From Symsagittifera roscoffensis (taxonomy: Eukaryota; Xenacoelomorpha; Acoela; Convolutidae): 64,000 nt of DNA. How positions within the stretch are numbered: position 1 is the first letter of the stretch; each line of letters begins with the position of its first letter. The position numbers were made by a program, and so were the translations under genes. Under the pieces are notes generated by a model. It was not told the origin of the DNA. It saw only the letters and a program-made list of their open reading frames with translations, and did no database searches. Shown here piece by piece: positions 23,324-35,094 of this stretch. The stretch lies in the NCBI RefSeq assembly GCF_963678635.1, contig NC_087063.1, forward strand, positions 14,265,006-14,329,005, in the 5' to 3' direction.

Positions 23324-23716
23324 TTGTCAATAAAGCAGCAGCCATCTGGAAACATGGTTTTTGCTTTGAATTATGGATTGACATGTGAGCTCATAAAAAA
23401 AAATTTATACAAAACCTCCATATTTGTTACTAATTCCATATATGGAAAACGAGATGACTCATACAGTTCACTTTTCTTTTCATTCAATCATTTCTCTTTT
23501 TTCTCCTCGTCTAATCGCTTTGCTCTTCTATTCAAAATGACCTCAAGAAAAGACACTTGTCTCAATTACCTTGAGTTTTCCAAAAATCAAACTAAAAGTG
23601 AGAGACTTGCTGGGTCTCAAAATCCTACAAAGGAAAAATTTGCTTTGAACCCTGCTTTCATTTATTCAAGAAAACTGATTTGGGGCAACTCGAAAAAGGC
23701 AGCAAAATTATCTTGA
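23324..23716 (+). CDS. ORF-B1 in B4, unidentified 130-residue frame
   Basis: Close relative of the 20,821 frame, with the same start (MSIKQQPSGN) and the same serine/phenylalanine middle. After KSERLAG a one-base length difference puts it in another frame (NPTKEKFALNPAF), so its last third differs from the B3 version. At least one of the two C-termini is therefore not ancestral. Unidentified. Confidence 0.3.
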   Translation: MSIKQQPSGNMVFALNYGLTCELIKKNLYKTSIFVTNSIYGKRDDSYSSLFFSFNHFSFFSSSNRFALLFKMTSRKDTCLNYLEFSKNQTKSERLAGSQNPTKEKFALNPAFIYSRKLIWGNSKKAAKLS

Positions 23717-24315
23717 TGTAAAGACAACCGATAAATTGATATGTGAAGTGAAATTTAGCCGACCGTTGTAAAATCTGATTGAAAGGTGAACCAATCAGAA
23801 GTATGTGGAATTGACAACTTTCCAATGAACAGTTGGAATTGTGGGTGGAGACACTATAATCCTGAGTTTTTTCAAAGACCCAAAAATCCTACAAAGGAAA
23901 ATTTTGCTTTGAACCCTGCTTTCATTTATTCAAGAAAATTGATTTGGGCCAATCGAAAAAAGGCAGCAAATTTATCTTGGTGTAAAGACAACCGATAAAT
24001 TGATATGTGAAGTGAAATTTAGCCGACCCTTGTAAAATCTTATTGAAATGTGAACCAATCAGAAGTATGTGGAATTGACAACTTTCCAATGAACAGTTGA
24101 AATTGTGGGTGGAGACACAATAATCCTGAGTTACTTCAAAGCTTTCATAAAATTCTATAGAAACGAAAACAAGTATCAATTTTTTTACATTAATCTGAAT
24201 AAAAGCTGGGAAGCGGTTCACACAAAGCAGCAGCCATCTGGAAAAATGGTTTTTGCTTAGAATTATGGGTTGATATGGGAGGTCATTAATAAATTTTTAT
24301 ACAAAACCTCCATAT

Positions 24316-24636
24316 TTGTTACTAATTCCATATATGGAAATCGAGATGACTCATACTGTTTACTTTTCTTCATTTACTCTCCAAAACAATTCGCTTTTTT
24401 TCTCCTTGTCTGATCGGTTTGCTCTGCTATTCAGAATGTACTCAAGTAAAGACACTAGTCCCAATTACATAGTTTTTTCAAAAAAAACAATAAGGTTGTT
24501 TTTACATCGTTTATCAAAAAAGCAGCAATTTTATCTTGGTGAAAAAGAAGAAGAAGCAATCACTGCAATTAGAAATACTATTAGTCAGGATGCTGAAAAC
24601 ATTGAACTCGTTCTTGTATTAGAACTCATTTCTTAA
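24316..24636 (+). pseudogene. Degraded ORF-B1/B2 in B4
   Basis: Frame beginning MLLIPYMEIEMTHTVYF and ending at a TAA shortly after the EAITAIRNTI motif (LVLVLELIS). Past the stop the reading frame resumes (acidic part, then TPYIQIRLFTAKEK), with a TAC tyrosine codon where B1/B2 have TAG. The stop at 24,634 is thus private to this copy. A deletion has also removed the SERLA segment. Confidence 0.4.
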
Positions 24637-25854
24637 AAAGAGTCAACCATGGATCAGGAGCTTGCCAACTGCAACACAACGTATGACATAGCAATTTGTA
24701 AAATAAGGCAAGTTTGTGTCACAATCAAGAAGTACAATGTTAAAAAGACTCCCTACATTCAGATTCGACTCTTCACTGCAAAAGAGAAAAAAGCCATGAG
24801 AGAAGTTGCCTATGTAAAAAATCTATGAACAAAATAAAAAAACTGTCTCAGATTTTACCTTTGTTGGGAACTGTATTATAAAAGAATTTGTGCTGTTTAT
24901 CTTTCTTGTTTTGAAATTTAAGTAATTATCATCCAAAATTATCAATCATTTCGAGTTGAACAAAATGAGTTGAATTTTTGGTTTTTAAGAAATTTAATCT
25001 AAAAACTTCTAAGCAAATTGAGACTTTTTTAAATATTGTTCTACAGGAAAAAACCCAAAAAACTTTGCTAACTGTTATCGGGTTACAAAAAGTGCCACAT
25101 TTGCAGAATTTGAGCGTAACCTTACAAACATCTTATTTTGAGTAGACTCTGCTTGATGGTAGAAGAAAGTTTTTTGAACTATCTTAGAACTAGAAATCAT
25201 TGGAAAAATAATCAATCTTTACAACTATAAAGGGAAGAATATGACAAAGGATAAATTGCTCAATATACTTCCCTCATTACTAGGTTATGTGGAGACATTG
25301 TAGAAAAAGTTGTATCATTATTGACGATTTCACGGTTAAAAGTGAACGTACAGAAAGTGAATGAAATTCTTAGACTTTTTGTGACAAAAAAAATAAAAAA
25401 TTTTTGTCAAATACAAAAAAAAACTTATTTCTTTCTACCTGTACAATTTCGGACCCGGACATAATTTTTGATTGAAAACCAAAAAATTCCATTTGGATTT
25501 TTAATTAATTACTGAAATTCCTCCTTGGATTATTTTTTTGCAAACTCTAGAATCTTTAGGTTACATGCATTTCTACATGACTCTACTGGATCTGTGAAAC
25601 ATACTACAAAAAATGCCCCAGATATTGTTATAATGCACCTAGTTTTCCCAGTTCATGTTTTCCGGATCATGTGACTGGACTACTTTTCTGTTTATATGTT
25701 AAAATATTTGCTTCATGAGTATATGCAGTGTTCAATTGTATAACGAGTCACACTGTTTTAGATTTTGAATTAAATGAAAACAATTAGTTTAAAAAATTTG
25801 AAGTTCATAAGAATGGACGAACTGTAGGATCTTCTTTCCGTCCTCTCAAAAACT

Positions 25855-26253
25855 TTGAAGCAACATCTCATTCTTCTTGGTGTTCAATGGATCTTCATGG
25901 AATCAGTTGAAGTAGTGGTTAAAAAAAAACTGAGCTTGAAAATTATTGAAAGTTTTGTAGCTTCAGAAACGAAGATTTTGCAAAAGGTTATGAGGAGCGT
26001 GAAATTCTGTCAGAAATTCTGGAAAAAAAGTTTTCCTAGTTCATATGCAGAAACCTTCATTGTGCAGAAAGGAAAGCTTATACTAACAAACTTCAATGAT
26101 TACGCACGTCAAACGCTTCCGAAATTGAATTTCAAAGATGAAAAATACGATTGGAGATGTAGCAACTGCGCATTCCGTCGTGCAAAATCTCTTCACTGTG
26201 CAGAAAACAAAACGTTTGCATACGGAACATGGATGTTTTTTAAAGAATTGTGA
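25855..26253 (+). CDS. ORF-B3 in B4, best version of the FLYWCH-like frame (132 codons)
   Basis: The longest ORF-B3. It begins MKQHLILLGVQ and has a leucine-rich amphipathic first half (residues 1-50). Its second half contains VQKGKLILTNFNDY, then KYDWRCSNCAFRRAKSLHC at about residues 100-120, and ends WMFFKEL. The C-x2-C spacing, the later H-C pair and the aromatic WRC core resemble a FLYWCH-type zinc-binding module. FLYWCH domains are linked to DNA binding in Mutator-like and other transposon proteins. The match is by pattern only and could be chance. Related copies: 11,211, 20,494, 28,709 (stopped by TGA after FAY) and 31,443 (stopped after KYE). Confidence 0.4.
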   Translation: MKQHLILLGVQWIFMESVEVVVKKKLSLKIIESFVASETKILQKVMRSVKFCQKFWKKSFPSSYAETFIVQKGKLILTNFNDYARQTLPKLNFKDEKYDWRCSNCAFRRAKSLHCAENKTFAYGTWMFFKEL

Positions 26254-26305
26254 GTTATGATAACCTTATTGTCGCTCCTTTTTACCTTTTGTGAAATTTA
26301 ATTGA

Positions 26306-29036
26306 AAGTTATTGTTAATAAAGCAGCAGCAATCTGGAAAATTGGTTTTTGCTTAGAATTATGGATTGATATGAGACCTCATTAATAAAACTTTTATACA
26401 AACATTTCATATTTGTTACTAATTCCATATATGGAAATCAAAATGACTCATACAGTTTACTTTTTTGATTCCACCATTTCTCTTTTTGCTCCTCGTCTGA
26501 TCGGTTTGCTCTTCTATTCAAAATGTACTCAAGAAAAGACAATAGTCCCAATTACAATATGTTTTCAAAAAATCAAACTAAAAGTGAGAGACTTGCTTGT
26601 TCCTAAGAATCCTACAAACGGAAAACTTACTTTGAGCCCTGCTTTCATCTATTCAAGAAATTTGATTTGGGGCAACTCGAAAAAAGGTAGCAAAATCATC
26701 TTGGTGTAAAGACAATCGATAACTTGATAAGTGAAGCGAAATTTAGCGAATCGTGGTAAAATTGGATCGAAAGGTGAACCAATCAGAAGTTTGTGGAATT
26801 GACTATTTTCCAATAAACAGTTGGAATTATGGGTAGAGACACAATAATCCTGACTTAGTTGAAAGCTTTCGTAAAATTCTATGGAAACTAAAACAAGTAT
26901 CAATTTTTTTCACACAAAGCACTTTCACACAAAGCAGCATCCATCTGGAAAAATGGTTTTTGCTTAGAATTATGGATTGATATAGGAGCTCCAATAAAAA
27001 TTTTCATACAAACATTCCATATTTGTTACTAATTCCATATATGGAAATCGAGATGACTCATACTGTTTAATTTTCTTCATTTACGCTTCAAATCATTTCT
27101 CTTTTTTTTTTCTCCTTGTCTTATCGGCTTGCTCTTCTATTCAGAATGTACTCAGGTAAAGACACAGGTCCAATTCAATTGATTTTTCAAAAAAAAAAAA
27201 ACAAGAAGTGAGAGACTTGCTTGATCCCAAAAATCCTACAGAGGGAAAAATTTTTTGAACTCTGATTCAAACTATTCAAGAAAATTGATATGGGCAACTG
27301 GAAAAATTCAGCAAATTTATCTTGGTGAAAAAGAAGAAGAAGCAATCACTGCAATTAGAAATACTGTTCATCAGGATGCTGAAAACCTTGAAGTTGTTTC
27401 TGTATTGGAACTCAATTCTGAAAAAGATTCAATTAAGGATCAGGAGCTTGCCAACTGGAACAAAACGTATGACGTAGCAATTCACATAAAAAGGCAATTT
27501 TGTGTCACAATCAAGAAGTACAATGTTAACAAGCCTCTCTACATTCAGATTCGATTCTTCGTTGCAAAAGAGAAAGAAACAATGAAAGAATTTGCCCATA
27601 TTAACTATAATTTGAGAAAGAACTGTCTCAAATTTTAGGAGACTTTACGTTTGTTGAGAATTGTAAAAAAAAAATTGAGTTATTTATCTTTTTTGTCTAG
27701 AAATTTAAGTATTTATCATCCAAAATTTTTTTCATTTAGAATTCGACTTGAATAAAATAAGATGAATTATTGGTTTTTCAAGAAAATTAATCTAAAAACT
27801 TCAAAATAAAGTTTTTTCAAACTTGCAGAATTTGAACGTAGGCTCACAAGCATTTATTTTGAGAAGACTCTGCTTGATGGTAGAAAGAAAATTTTCATAC
27901 CGATTTTCATAGGGTACCGATCCGATACCAAAAAAATAGACCTTATAAAATATCGTAAAACTAGAAATCATTGGAAAAATAATCAATCTTTACAACTATA
28001 AAGGGAAGAACATGACAAAGGATAAATTGCTCAATATACTTCCCTCATTACTAGGTTATGTGGAGACATTGTAGAAAAAGTTGTATCATTATTGACAATT
28101 TCACAGTTAAAAGCGAACGTACAGAAACTGAATGAAATTCTTAGAATTTTTGTCATAAAAAAAAATAAAAAATTTTTGTCAAATACAAAAAAAACTTATT
28201 TCTATCTACCTGTACAATTTCGGACCCGGACATAATTTTTGATTGAAAACCAAAAAATTCCATTTGGATTTTTAATTAATTACTGAAATTCCTCTATGGG
28301 TTATTTTTTTTGCAAACTCTAGAATCTTTAGGTTACATGCAATTCTACATGACTCTACTGGATATGTGAAACATACTACAAAAAATGCCCCAGATATTGT
28401 TATAATGCACCTAGTTTTCCCAGTTCAACTTTTCTGTTTATATGTTAAAATATTTGCTTCATGAGTATATGCAGTGTTCAATTGTATAACGAGTCTGACT
28501 GTTTTAGATTTTGAGTTAAATGAAAACAATTAGTTTAAAAAATTTGAAGTTCATAAGAATGGAGAACTGTAGGATCTTCTTTCCGTCCTCTCAAAAACTT
28601 TGAAGCAACATCTCATTCTTCTTGGTGTTCAATGGATCTTCATGGAATCAGTTGAAGTAGTGGTTAAAAAAAATTATTGAAAGTCTTGTAGCTTCAGAAA
28701 CGAAGATTTTGCAAAAGGTTATGAGGAGCGTGAAATTCTGTCAGAAATTCTGGAAAAAAAGTTTTCCTAGTTCATATGCAGAAACCTTCATTGTGCAGAA
28801 AGGAAAGCTTATACTAACAAACTTCAATGATTACGCACGTCAAACGCTTCCGAAATTGAATTTCAAAGATGAAAAATACGATTGGAGATGTAGCAACTGC
28901 GCATTCCGTCGTGCAAAATCTCTTCACTGTGCAGAAAACAAAACGTTTGCATACTGAACATGGATGTTTTTTAAAGAATTGTGAGTTATAATAACCTTAT
29001 TGTCACTCCTTTTTACCTTTTGTGAAATTTAATTGA
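26306..29036 (+). repeat. B-type macrosatellite unit, copy B5 (2.73 kb)
   Basis: Nearly identical to B6 with a constant 2,731-2,735-base offset, so B5 and B6 are a recent tandem pair. It contains degraded ORF-B1 (26,413-26,709), intact ORF-B2 (27,255-27,638) and ORF-B3 (28,709-28,957). Confidence 0.85.
27255..27638 (+). CDS. ORF-B2 in B5, unidentified 127-residue charged protein
   Basis: The most complete second-part frame. It starts MNSDSNYSRKLIW, holds GEKEEEAITAIRNTVHQDAE, an acidic helix-like run, CVTIKKYNVNKPLYIQIRFF and a lysine/glutamate-rich end (AKEKETMKEFA). The tyrosine of LYIQI is the codon that is a stop in B1/B2. B4, B5 and B6 all read through it. No domain was recognised. High Lys/Glu content suggests a coiled coil. 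Whether it is expressed is unknown; a longer upstream frame as in the 163-codon version is broken here by a frame change near 27,240. Confidence 0.4.
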   Translation: MNSDSNYSRKLIWATGKIQQIYLGEKEEEAITAIRNTVHQDAENLEVVSVLELNSEKDSIKDQELANWNKTYDVAIHIKRQFCVTIKKYNVNKPLYIQIRFFVAKEKETMKEFAHINYNLRKNCLKF

Positions 29037-31817
29037 AAGTTATTGTTAATAAAGCAGCAGCAATCTGGAAAATTGGTTTTTGCTTAGAATTATGGATTGA
29101 TATGAGACCTCATTAATAAAACTTTTATACAAACATTTCATATTTGTTACTAATTCCATATATGGAAATCAAAATGACTCATACAGTTTACTTTTTTGAT
29201 TCCACCATTTCTCTTTTTGCTCCTCGTCTGATCGGTTTGCTCTTCTATTCAAAATGTACTCAAGAAAAGACACTAGTCCCAATTACAATATGTTTTCAAA
29301 AAATCAAACTAAAAGTGAGAGACTTGCTTGTTCCTAAGAATCCTACAAACGGAAAACTTACTTTGAGCCCTGCTTTCATCTATTCAAGAAATTTGATTTG
29401 GGGCAACTCGAAAAAAGGCAGCAAAATCATCTTGGTGTAAAGACAATCGATAATTTGATAAGTGAAGCGAAATTTAGCGAATCGTGGTAAAATTGGATCG
29501 AAAGGTGAACCAAGCAGAAGTTTGTGGAATTGACTATTTTCCAATAAACAGTTGGAATTGTGGGTAGAGACACAATAATCCTGACTTAGTTGAAAGCTTT
29601 CGTAAAATTCTATGGAAACTAAAACAAGTATCAATTTTTTTCACACAAAGCACTTTCACACAAAGCAGCATCCATCTGGAAAAATGGTTTTTGCTTAGAA
29701 TTATGGATTGATATAGGAGCTCCAATAAAAATTTTCAGACAAACATTCCATATTTGTTACTAATTCCATATATGGAAATCGAGATGACTCATACTGTTTA
29801 ATTTTCTTCATTTACGCTTCAAATCATTTCTCTTTTTTTTTCTCCTTGTCTTATCGGTTTGCTCTTCTATTCAGAATGTACTCAGGTAAAGACACTGGTC
29901 CCAATTCAATTGATTTTTCAAAAAAAAACAAACAAGAAGTGAGAGACTTGCTTGATCCCAAAAATCCTACAGAGGGAAAAATTTTTTGAACTCTGATTCA
30001 AACTATTCAAGAAAATTGATATGGGCAACTGGAAAAATTCAGCAAATTTATCTTGGTGAAAAAGAAGAAGAAGCAATCACTGCAATTAGAAATACTGTTC
30101 ATCAGGATGCTGAAAACCTTGAAGTTGTTTCTGTATTGGAACTCAATTCTGAAAAACATTCAATTAAGGATCAGGAGCTTGCCAACTGGAACAAAACGTA
30201 TGACGTAGCAATTCACATAAAAAGGCAATTTTGTGTCACAATCAAGAAGTACAATTTTAACAAGCCTCCCTCTCTACATTCAGATTCGATTCTTCGTTGC
30301 AAAAGAGAAAGAAACAATGAAAGAATTTGCCCATATTAACTATAATTTGAGAAAGAATTGTCTCAAATTTTAGGAGACTTTACGTTTGTTGAGAATTGTA
30401 ATAAAAAAATTGAGTTATTTATCTTTTTTGTCTAGAAATTTAAGTATTTATCATCCAAAATTTTTTTCATTTAGAATTCGACTTGAATAAAATAAGATGA
30501 ATTATTAGTTTTTCAAGAAAATTATTCTAAAAACTTCAAAATAAAGTTTTTTCAAACTTGCAGAATTTGAACGTAGGCTCACAAGCATTTATTTTGAGAA
30601 GACTCTGCTTGATGGTAGAAAGAAAATTTTCATACCGATTTTCATAGGGTACCGATCCGATACCAAAAAAATAGACCTTATAAAATATCGTAGAACTAGA
30701 AATCATTGGAAAAATAATCAATCTTTACAACTATAAAGGGAAGAATATGACAAAGGATAAATTGCTCAATATACTTCCCTCATTACTAGGTTATGTGGAG
30801 ACATTGTAGAAAAAGTTGTATCATTATTGACAATTTCACAGTTAAAAGCGAACGTACAGAAACTGAATGAAATTCTTAGAATTTTTGTCATAAAAAAAAA
30901 TAAAAAATTTTTGTCAAATACAAAAAAAAACTTATTTCTATCTACCTGTACAATTTCGGACCCGGACATAATTTTTGATTGAAAACCAAAAAATTCCATT
31001 TGGATTTTTAATTAATTACTGAAATTCCTCTATGGATTATTTTTTTTGCAAACTCTAGAATCTTTAGGTTACATGCAATTCTACATGACTCTACTGGATC
31101 TGTGAAACATACTACAAAAAATGCCCCAGATATTGTTATAATGCACCTAGTTTTCCCAGTTCATGTTTTCCGGATCATGTGACTGGACTAATTTTCTGTT
31201 TATATGTTAAAATATTTGCTTCATGAGTATATGCAGTGTTCAATTGTATAACGAGTCTGACTGTTTTAGATTTTGAATTAAATGAAAACAATTAGTTTAA
31301 AAAATTTGAAGTTCATAAGAATGGATGAACTGTAGGATTTTCTTTCCGTCCTCTCCAAAATTTTCAAGCAACATCCCATTCTTCTTGGTGTTCAAAGGAT
31401 CTTCATGGAATCAGTTGAAGTAGTGGTTAAAAAAAACTGAGCTTGAAAATTGTTGAAAGTCTTGTAGCTTCAGAAACGAAGATTTTGCAAAAGATTATGA
31501 AAAGCGTGAAATTCTGTCTGAATTTCTGGAAACAAAGTTTTCCTAGTTCATATGCAGAAACCTTCATTGTGCAGAAAGGAAAGCTTATACTAACAAACTT
31601 CAATGATTACGCACGTCAAACAATTCTGAAATTGAATTTCAAAGATGAAAAATACGAATGAAGATGTAGCAACTAACCTTTCCGTCGTACGATAGCTCTT
31701 TACTGTGCAGATAAGAAAACGTTTGCATACGAAACATGGATATTATTTAACGAATTGTGATTTATAATAATCTTCTCGTCACAACTTTTGAAATTTATTT
31801 GAAGTTTATTGTCAAAT
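29037..31817 (+). repeat. B-type macrosatellite unit, copy B6, last of the array
   Basis: The final unit. Homology fades just before the Polinton ATPase begins. It includes ORF-B2 at 29,986-30,339, frame-changed near the end by an extra CCT at about 30,270, and a damaged ORF-B3 at 31,443-31,661 (TGA after KYE, and WRC altered downstream). Confidence 0.8.
29986..30339 (+). pseudogene. ORF-B2 in B6, frame-changed near its end
   Basis: Same as the B5 frame through CVTIKKYN. Extra bases near 30,270 then move it out of the IQIRFF frame, and it ends RERNNERICPY. Unidentified, as for the B5 copy. Confidence 0.35.
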
Positions 31818-32089
31818 TTGTCTTTCTAGAGTTAAAATGATTGATCAATGTGACAAGCCCATTTAGAAAATTTTATTTTTGATGAAAAAAGTTATGAACA
31901 AAAATCATGGAAGTTGTTTGGAAATACAAGTCATAGATCTCGTTTAGCTTTTCTTTGCTAATTTTTTGTTATGGTTTCATTTTTAGTATCTGCAATCGTT
32001 CGAAGATTTTTATCCACAACATAAGAACAAAAGACCATTTAAGTAGCTTTCTTATCAAGCATAGTCGGTTACATTTTACCTTCTCCAAA

Positions 32090-32712
32090 GCTATGAATGA
32101 AGCAATATCTAACAAATAACGAATTTTTATTTCCCTAGTTGGTCCGAGTGGATCTGAAAAATTTGATCTTTTTTTTGAATGGTTGAAAACTGGTACTTCT
32201 CCACCAGCACATTGCCCAAAAATTTCTACTTTTATCAATAATATCAACCTCTTTATTGTCAAATGCAAACAAAAAACCTTAAATTTATCCAAGGAGTAGA
32301 TTTTGAGTGATTTTTCTAGCGGAACTGAGTATCTGCTTGTTTTTGACGATTCTTGTGAAGAAATTTCAAAATACAAACAATTTGAAAAACTTGCCACTGC
32401 CGGAAGACACAAGGGTCTGAATACAATATACTTAACACAATTGTTTTTCATCAAAACAACTTGGGAAGAGATGTAAAGTTAGAAAACTCGCACATAGTCT
32501 AGTTCAAGTCAGCGAGAGAAATTTTAGAAAACAAAACATTAAGTCAAATAGGAGTAGGATCTCAATTGAGAGAACGGTATCAAGATGCAACATCAGTTCT
32601 TTATGGTCTGTACTTTTTGATACAACCCTAAAAAGAATTGATTCAGTTAGATATTGCTCCAATAGTGGTTCTGCTCCCACAAAAAAACTTTTACCAGTTA
32701 GATCAGTGACAA
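32090..32712 (+). pseudogene. Polinton DNA-packaging ATPase (FtsK/HerA-type), broken
   Basis: This protein would hydrolyse ATP to pump element DNA into capsids. The Walker A region is at about 32,142-32,165 and reads GPSGSEKF, where the usual glycine before the lysine is glutamate, so nucleotide binding would be damaged. After EWLKTGT the frame continues to a stop (TAG near 32,300). It resumes with the Walker B region YLLVFDDSCEE at about 32,323-32,355 and the sensor segment ATAGRHKGLNTIYL. A frame change near 32,455, an in-frame TAG and a TAA near 32,630 follow before the C-terminal YQDATSVLYG and NFYQLDQ motifs. The antisense open frame at 31,969-32,454 is a shadow. The identification is firm because the two Walker motifs and the GRHKGL segment are in order and correctly spaced. 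Confidence 0.85.
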
Positions 32713-32724
32713 ATTCTCTGAACG

Positions 32725-33327
32725 ATGAGTACACAATACGTCTCTATTCTCCCAATATTTCATTCTCATTTGACCAAAAAGTTTTATTCATTTTCTGAGC
32801 GAGTGCTTGGTCAACCTATTAAGAGGAGAGCTTCAAGACTTTCGGAAAGAAAACGTAATGACATAACGAAAAAAAAAATTAGAATTAACGCAAAAAAAAA
32901 CTATGCATAAGAAGAACTTTTTAAGATCAACTTACGGCTGAAAAAAGATAACAATATCACCCCATTTGTCATTGAACGATTGACATTTTATGGGACCTTT
33001 TATTTTAACTCCGTACTCAGTTTATCAATCAGAAATTACAGTTTCAAGAAACAGAAAAATTGGAAAAAAAATCAAGAAAGAGAGGATATTTTACCCAAAG
33101 ACCTTGATTCAATATACAGTACTGTAAAGGCAAGGTTTACAACGAGTGACAAAAACCGCCTCGTTGATTTAATTTCGAATTCTTCTAGAATTAAACTTAG
33201 CCAGTCAGAAAACATCATGTTAGATAATCGAGATACAAAGGAACCTAATGTAGTTTTTGTGTGTGCACTAAAGCGAAAAAGTACCAATTTTCCAGATATT
33301 TATTTTAGCATTTGGAAAGCAAATTAA
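32725..33327 (+). pseudogene. Unidentified Polinton-internal coding remnants
   Basis: Two plus-strand frames between the ATPase and the integrase. The first (32,725-32,910) is lysine/arginine-rich and ends KKNYA. The second (32,980-33,327) contains an ERED-LPKDLDSIYSTVKA stretch and ends FSIWKAN. Neither matches a family I recognise. They may be the N-terminal extension of the integrase or an accessory Polinton gene. The antisense frame at 33,072-33,287 is a shadow. Confidence 0.35.
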
Positions 33328-33355
33328 ATACCACTCAAACTTTTTATCATTAAGA

Positions 33356-34292
33356 TTGCCAAAGCAAAAGCCAGAGGAACTTGGATTCTTTTCAAAATAT
33401 GAACAGGTAAGACAAAACAGATTGTATTCAGGGGGTAGAGCTACGTACGGGTCTGTGCAAAACTTGAGTAAAGCGAGTGGTTTATCAAAAAAGAAAGTAG
33501 AAAAGTTTTCACAAACCAAGACATCGTATACAAAATTTGGTCCACCAATCAGGTGTTTCCGAAGACTTCAAGCTTTTTCAAATTATATCAAGGAAATTTG
33601 GTGTATAGACTTGGTTTTGTAGTCAAATTAGATAGTCGAAACAAAAAATTTAAGTATTTATTAGTTGCTGTAGACATTTTTTCGAGATTTGTTAGAGATC
33701 AAACAAAGAAAATCAAGTATGCAAAAAACACTGTGCAAGCTTTCAAAAAATTGATTTCTCAAAAAAACACTCCTGAAAAGCTTTGAGGTTGATAAAGGAT
33801 TAGAATATGGAGTAAATTTCAAAAATTTTTGCAAGGAGAAAGACATTAAACTTCGCTCAACAATGAATCAACAAAAGCTGCATTTGCAGAGAGAGCAATT
33901 CAATGTTTAAGACATAAAATATCCTTGTACTGATGATGATGATGGTGAAAAAATTGTTCCCAAATTGCAACAATTGGTTTTTACCATGATCACTGTGCTG
34001 AAAAATCTCCTAGAGACGTGAAAAATAATGACTTATTTATTTTATATAACAAACCTGTCATGAAAAACATTAAAAAAAAATTCCAAATTTTGGATAGAGT
34101 GAGTGTTTCGAAAGATTATATTCCCTTTCCAAAAGGATAGAAGCCACAGTTTATCGGTGAAATATTTGTAATATCATCAAAATCAACAAAAAAACTGGCG
34201 ACATATACGATCAAAAGTATCAAAAAAGAAAAAATTTTTGACAATGTTTTCGGAAAAAAACTGAAGAAGTGTTCAGATTAAAGGTAAAATAA
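33356..34292 (+). pseudogene. Polinton integrase (rve superfamily), broken
   Basis: Integrase would insert the element into host DNA. In order: an N-terminal region with LYSGGRATYGSVQNLSKASG and the SKKKVEKF helix; the core start CIDLVLV (first catalytic Asp) at about 33,601-33,621; the KYLLVAVDIFSRF strand; VDKGLEYG (second Asp) near 33,790; and KAAFAERAIQCLRHK-type residues (catalytic Glu) near 33,880-33,920. The C-terminal SH3/chromo-like part follows (FQILDRVSVSKD through TEEVFRL), ending at a TAA at 34,290-34,292. Breaks: a frame change before CIDLVL, another near 33,785 and stops near 33,910 and 34,138. All three acidic catalytic positions are still visible. It overlaps no other gene and is followed by the minor capsid remnant. 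Confidence 0.85.
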
Positions 34293-34429
34293 AATTTTAT
34301 CGATCAGTAACCATGGACTTTTTTTTCTATTGAGTTAGTTTCTAAGACTTCTTTTGACTGTTATACGAAAACTAGACTTAGCTCTTATATCAATTTTCTA
34401 CTGGAACAAATACATCTTAAAATAAAAAT

Positions 34430-35092
34430 GGGAGATTGCTATTTCAGAAATATCGTACCCTTCATTATCCCAAAATGTTACTGAAGGAAAACATACTTTA
34501 ATAGATAGGAAAGAAAAATTCAACCGATGCACATTGAACCTGGATTATATCCAAGCATTGTTAATATAGTTGTAGCCATGAAGGACAAATAAGTTTGGGT
34601 TCATAAAAAAATTAATATAACGGAACTCATGTATCAGTAGATAAGATTACACAACAAATAGCCATTCACTTACCCGAGGATCAATCAGTGTTAATCATTC
34701 AAAGCGCTGAATTGAGTCCCTTTTTCAGTTACAAAAATCAGACAGGGCTTATAGTGAGTGGAAAAGGTCCACATAATCCTCTGTATTCTTACGACAATAC
34801 AAGAATACATTCTCTGATGATATATAGCGATATTATAGAATATATTATAGTAAGTGATACACAAACTCCTTTACTTTGTTGTATTTTTTTCATTTCTTAG
34901 GTAAAAAACGGAGACAAAAAATCTAAAGGATTATACATGAATTATCAATCCTTTACAAACCTAAATTTAAAAAGTTTTTAAAGAACTCTTTCCAATGCAC
35001 AAAAATCGAAAAAAGGAATAGTACAGGCAAAAATTGTGTCCGCTGGAACTACACGAGTTGTTCTCTTGTTACGCAAAGTTTCTGATAATCAT
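34430..35092 (+). pseudogene. Polinton minor capsid (penton-like) protein, broken
   Basis: The penton protein forms capsid vertices together with the major capsid protein. The remnant begins around 34,430 with stops in its first third. It shows IEPGLYPSIVN near 34,530-34,565 and an open central segment (34,688-34,900) containing IYSDIIEYIIVSDTQTPLL, the most characteristic stretch of this family. It ends with AGTTRVVLLLRKVSDNHF and a TGA at about 35,090. Several stops lie between 34,570 and 34,690, and one near 34,978. The call rests on the two conserved segments and on the expected position between integrase and capsid genes. Confidence 0.75.
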
Positions 35093-35094
35093 TT

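Larger units (their letters stand above)
23319..26305 (+). repeat. B-type macrosatellite unit, copy B4 (2.99 kb)
   Basis: Longer than its neighbours because of a 263-base internal tandem duplication (23,622-23,884 and 23,885-24,147) and a longer middle section that resembles B5/B6. Its left part is close to B3 and its right part, from about 25.2 kb, to B5/B6. It looks like a recombinant between the two subfamilies. Confidence 0.75.

Noticed and set aside
25200-31800. Polinton DNA polymerase B hidden in the B repeats
   Set aside because: I looked for the YxDTDS, exonuclease and KKxY-type motifs in these frames and saw none.
31969-32454. 161-codon minus-strand open frame
   Set aside because: It is antisense to the Polinton ATPase, whose Walker motifs are on the plus strand. 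It has no recognisable content of its own.
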